Source: JAFGRU01 sp963665915 (lineage in GTDB: Bacteria > Desulfobacterota > Desulfuromonadia > Desulfuromonadales > JAAYDE01). From it: 64,000 nucleotides of DNA. Below the pieces are notes generated by a model that saw nothing but the letters and a program-made list of their open reading frames with translations, was not told where the DNA came from and made no database searches. This document shows, one piece after another, positions 60,973 to 64,000 of the stretch; the first letter of the stretch is position 1, and every line of letters starts with the position of its first letter. Made by a program: the position numbers and the translations under genes. Where the stretch lies: positions 124,001 through 188,000 of the forward strand of contig CAXXSG010000007.1 in NCBI GenBank assembly GCA_963665915.2, read 5' to 3'.

Positions 60973-62121
60973 GTTTTTCTGCCTCCTGAAAACAACGTTC
61001 CCTGGGGGTTGAAAACCAGGAGTTCCACTGTCAAGCCCGGAACCCATTGCTCAAAAACGGCGGCAGCCTCCCTGGTTAGGATAGCGATGGCGCGCTGCTG
61101 GTCCTTCGGCGACCAGGTTTCCAGAAGTTCCCGGAAAGATCGAAAATTTCCCTCTGTCTCCATCGTCTCGGGAAGAAGTCCATGGGCATAAAGGAAACGA
61201 AGAATTTCAGAAACCGACTGGCTCACCGTATGGGCATGGGTATAGGGGTGGCCGAGGGCGTATTTGGCCAGTTTTCCGGCCATACAGCCGATGTAAACCT
61301 TGTGGATCTTCTCCTCCGCACAGATTTCGAGGGCTTCGTGGATAAAATCTCCGATCCTGACGCAGGCATATTCGGGAAGGTCCGGGAAAGCCTCTCGCGC
61401 ATCCGGCGATGGGTTCGGCCTCCCGTGACCAAGGGCGACTTGCTTTGTTTCATGGAGCTGCCGCCGCTCCCGCGAATCAGAATGCGGATAGTCTCCAGGT
61501 AGGCGGCGAATTGGAACAGGGGATTACCAGACCCGTGGTGCCGAGGATCGAAAGTCCCCCTTCAATTCCGAGCACCGGATTCAGGTGTGGCGAGCCAGTT
61601 CTTCGCCATTCTCGATTGAAAATTCAATCAATAAAATGCGTGGGGTTGTCTCCTGCGCCGTTGCGGCGCAGGTTTTCCACGATCATGGTTCGTGGAATGG
61701 GGTTGATCGCCCATTTTCCCACCGGTACGTCGAGTCCGGAACGCCTCACAAGGCCTACTCCTTCCGCTCCGCGAATGATCAGCGTGGCCGCGCCGCAGCT
61801 TTCGACAAAATCTTCGGAGAAGGCAGAGCTTTTGTCAAACCGGCACACCCGGGCATGGATCACGGACTTGTCCGTGGCATCTATATCATCGCCACCGTCC
61901 TTGACGGCCCAGGCTTCTGCTATTCCGTTTTTGTGCAGCACAACACCATTAACGTTGATCGGGCGCATCCGGTCATCGGCGAACCAGAGTAGTAGCTTCT
62001 CCTGCAACGGTTCGCCCTTGAGGTGTCGCCAGGCCGTCAGCGCCGTGGCAGCCGCATACGCACCCGTGCTGAAGCCGCTTCGCAACAGGGGTGCGGCAGA
62101 TGTTTTTTCATCTCTCGTCAT
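60969..62121 (-). pseudogene. cbiD: CbiD (precorrin-5B C1-methyltransferase), about four frameshifts
   Basis: CbiD adds the methyl at C1 in the anaerobic pathway. The N-terminal part LRSGFSTGAYAAATALTAW, DIDATDKSVIHARVCRFD and GADNPTHFID-like NGAGDNPTHFID is clean to 61625. Then single-base shifts at about 61625, 61590, 61505 and 61400 are needed to keep GIEGGLSILGTTGLVIPCSNS, LVTGGRTHRRMRE and FPDLPEYACVRIGDFIHEALEICAEE. The last part (61283 to 60969) MAGKLAKYALGHPYTHAHTVSQ is clean. All the pieces are conserved, so the shifts are likely sequence errors or very recent changes. Start overlaps cbiC. Confidence 0.85.
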
Positions 62122-62772
62122 GCAATCTGTTTCCGCTCTCCATCATCCCGTGCAGGGCCGCCACAGCCAGGGGGCTGCCTCCGCGCCGTCCCACGCAGGA
62201 CAATGTGTGGAACCTCGGTCTGCATGATCAGCTGCTTCGACTCGACCACATTGACGAACCCGACCGGCATCGCGATCACCAGGCGGGGGCGAACCTCGCC
62301 GTGGATGATCATGCGGGCAAGGCCCGCCAGGGCCAGTGGGGCGTTGCCGATGAGGACGATGGCCCGGTCGAGCATGGAACGGGATTTTTCCAAAGCGCAC
62401 AAGGCCCGCGTTCTGTCGGTTTTTTTTGCAAGGCGGGCGACGTCTCATCGGCAATGTGGCAGTGAATATCTTCGCGGTCATAGCCGTGGTAAAAACGACG
62501 CAGTTTGTTTACGGAAACGCCGCTGCGGATCATGTTTGAATCGGCGTAGAGTGGGTGCGCCTTCTTCAAGGGCTTTTAGACCTGCTTCGATGGGGTCGTG
62601 GGCAAAGAGGACATTATCCTTCAGGGAAAAATCGCCGGCCGCGTGAATCAGGCGCCGGACCACCCGCCATTCGGGTGGGGGAAGGGTTATTTCTCCCACT
62701 TCTTCCTCAATAATCCGAAAGCTCTCCTGCTTCTATCTCTGTTCCTCGCATTTCCCAGCGAATATCGGTCAT
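62108..62772 (-). pseudogene. cbiC: CbiC (precorrin-8X methylmutase), about four frameshifts
   Basis: CbiC moves the methyl from C11 to C12. Pieces in order from the ATG at 62772: MTDIRWEMRGTEIEA, ESFRIIEEEVGEITLPPPEW, VRRLIHAAGDFSLKDNVLFAH, LYADSNMIRSGVSVNKLRRF, DVARLAKKTDRTRALCALEKS, RSMLDRAIVLIGNAPLALAGL, VIAMPVGFVNVVESKQLIMQT, VPHIVLRG and GRRGGSPLAVAALHGMMES. Frames change near 62735, 62552, 62445 and 62190, each time by one base, often at a G or C run (for example GGG instead of GG before ACGGCGC). No internal stop within pieces. The TGA lies at 62108-62110, inside the start of cbiD. Confidence 0.85.
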
Positions 62773-62810
62773 GCTACACCTCCGGGTGACAGAATGTTGG
62801 GGGGGGTATT

Positions 62811-63537
62811 TCAGGCATGGGTTCCCCTTTTGGCGATCAGCAAGGGAAAGATAGTCGGGAGGAAGTGCCGATATGGCACTGGGATCGCTCTCCATGACCA
62901 TATCGAGAAGGCCGATGCGGGCCGCATAAAACAGGCTCTTCGGAGACATGGTTTCGATTACCTGGCGAACCTTGTCATCACGGTTGCGGTAGGTTTTGAG
63001 AAGGATGGCGGTGTCAGAGCTTTTCAGGGCCTCCTGGTTGGAGAGGGAGTTTTCGAGAGCCGGAATGATGGTCAGGATTTCGCGGTTTTCGACCAGCGGT
63101 TCCCCTCGCAGATGCGGCGGCCGCCTGGAAAGAGGTGATGCCGGGGATTACTTCGATTTCCACCTGGGGGCATCTGTTGCAGGACCTGGCGGCGCAGGTA
63201 GCCGAAAGTGCTGTAAATGAGAGGGTCGCCGATGGTGGCTACGGCCGCGTTTTCCCCTGCAACCAGCACTTCAATGACCCGCTCGGCGGCTTTGTCCCAG
63301 CAGGCGGAACGGTTTCTCCATGGAACCGGCCATTGAGAAGAGGAGTCTTTCCCGGCGTGTACAGCAGCCCTCCAACTCTTTCAGAATACCGCCGGAAACG
63401 CTCTCGTGGCTGTTGGGGCCGGCGATATCGAAGATGACCTGAACGCTGCGGAAAATGTTGACAGCCTTCAGGGTCAACAGTTGAGGATCGCCGGGGCCGA
63501 CGCCGACTCCATAGAGTTTACCCAGTTTTGTGCTCAT
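62811..63537 (-). pseudogene. cbiL: CbiL (cobalt-factor II/precorrin-2 C20-methyltransferase), about four frameshifts
   Basis: First SAM-dependent step after cobalt insertion. Start MSTKLGKLYGVGVGPGDPQL at 63537, then DKAAERVIEVLVAGENAAVATIGDPLIYSTFGYL, EIEVIPGITSFQAAAASARE and KTYRNRDDKVRQVIETMSPKSLFYAARIGLLDMVMESDPSAIS, ending YLSLLIAKRGTHA with TGA at 62811. One-base shifts near 63298, 63173, 63103 and 62847 join them. Each lies at or next to a short homopolymer. The catalytic GVGVGPGDP is intact. First gene after the riboswitch at 63705-63868. Confidence 0.85.
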
Positions 63538-63607
63538 TTGCGCTTCACCATTCGGTTATCCGGGTTGTTCATGTTTGCAGGCGGGGAGAGTTTCGATGAG
63601 TACAGAC

Positions 63608-63648
63608 AAAAAAACGTCCGTAACCCTGGTAGTGCAGGAATACGGACG
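63608..63648 (-). terminator. Terminator hairpin of the cbiL riboswitch
   Basis: CGTCCGTA (63615-63622) and TACGGACG (63641-63648), followed on the minus strand by seven T. Lies between riboswitch and cbiL start, as the expression platform. Confidence 0.78.
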
Positions 63649-63704
63649 CCGGTTTTCGTCCCTCAACATGCACTCCCAAAACCCGGGGAGGATACAGATA
63701 TTAT

Positions 63705-63868
63705 CAAGTTTGAGCAGGTCTTCCGGCTTCCGGGTCGTCCTACTGACCGCACCTTCCCATCCTGTTGGACAGTGGTTTCTGCGGTGTTCGTCTCCGGTTA
63801 CGGCGGCGGGTCCGCGACGGATTTTCACCGTCTTCCCTATTAATCCCAAAGCGGGAACTCACATGGTC
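63705..63868 (-). ncRNA. Cobalamin riboswitch upstream of the synthesis operon
   Basis: On the minus strand: TTAATAGGGAAGACGGTGAA, AATCCGTCGCGGACCCGCC, GCCGTAACCGGAGACGAAC and GGAAGCCGGAAGACCTGCTC, the B12 box and conserved helices. It precedes cbiL by about 170 bases with a terminator between, so high adenosylcobalamin should stop the operon. Bases 63869-64000 hold no gene and probably its promoter. Confidence 0.94.
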
Positions 63869-64000
63869 GAAATATACAATCGTGGGGGAGGGTATGTCAA
63901 TTTTATAAATTTTCGGGCCGAGTGGAGGGGCAGGTAGTTAACCGGTTTTTCTGTTATTTCTGCTGACCCGCATTCAGATACCAGGATTTGAAATATTTCA

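Noticed and set aside
1..64000. CRISPR arrays, rRNA and tRNA genes
   Set aside because: No direct repeats with regular spacers, no tRNA cloverleaf and no rRNA sequence was noticed; this was by eye and cannot exclude a missed tRNA.

Overview
The window looks like a chromosomal segment from a free-living anaerobic member of the Desulfuromonadia (Geobacter/Pelobacter-like Desulfobacterota). This is inferred from the gene content: anaerobic cobalamin synthesis with CbiK, hybrid cluster protein with an HcpR-type site, rubrerythrin, many c-di-GMP and two-component proteins, LarB/LarC, and a recA-thpR-cinA-pgpA order. No rRNA or tRNA gene was seen, so the lineage is a guess from content only.

Layout. 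0-5 kb (minus): recA (cut by the left edge), thpR, cinA, pgpA, larC (split by a frameshift at an A9 run) and larB. 5-9 kb: a small Cys-rich protein, an HD-domain protein, then a plus-strand operon of ECF sigma factor, membrane protein with an outward glycogen-binding-like domain, lipoprotein of the same kind and a Gly-rich exported protein. 9-23 kb: mixed stress and redox genes (iron-sulfur flavoprotein-like, aminopeptidase-like lipoprotein, rhodanese-YceI fusion, cupins, Tat-exported rubrerythrin, YgbA-like protein, flavodoxin, Hcp, MsrAB). 23-31 kb: a c-di-GMP and phosphorelay block (Cache-HAMP-PAS-GAF-GGDEF, REC-GGDEF-EAL, hybrid kinase plus ABC-type binding protein). 31-37 kb: corrinoid uptake (btuF, btuD, btuC), a nucleoside-recognition membrane protein and an exported CbiK, with a cobalamin riboswitch and terminator in front of cbiK. 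37-46 kb is accessory DNA: rdgC, an IS1595-family element, two integron gene cassettes with attC sites but no integrase, pcnB, a duplicated azlD, a peroxiredoxin and a decayed IS. 47-64 kb: the main cobalamin locus on the minus strand, read from a second riboswitch near 63.8 kb: cbiL, cbiC, cbiD, cbiET, a cbiF-cbiG-cbiH triple fusion, cbiA, cbiR, cobU, cobT, cobS, cbiP, cobD, cbiB and cobO.

How it works together. De novo corrin ring synthesis, lower-ligand assembly (CobT/S/U), adenosylation (CobO), salvage and remodelling (BtuCDF, CobU, CbiR) and cobalt insertion (CbiK) all sit in the window, with two B12 riboswitches controlling import/chelation and synthesis separately. No cbiJ/cobK reductase was seen.

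Repeats are a second theme. Three families of structured intergenic repeats (called A, B and C here) occur in many copies. A sits inside copies of both B and C, which shows it has moved. A composite A-in-B unit is duplicated in opposite orientation around a 12-kb block. C copies show arm changes that keep base pairing.

Reading-frame quality falls sharply in the last 3 kb: cbiD, cbiC and cbiL each need about four single-base corrections, and cobT needs one. This is either sequence error or decay.
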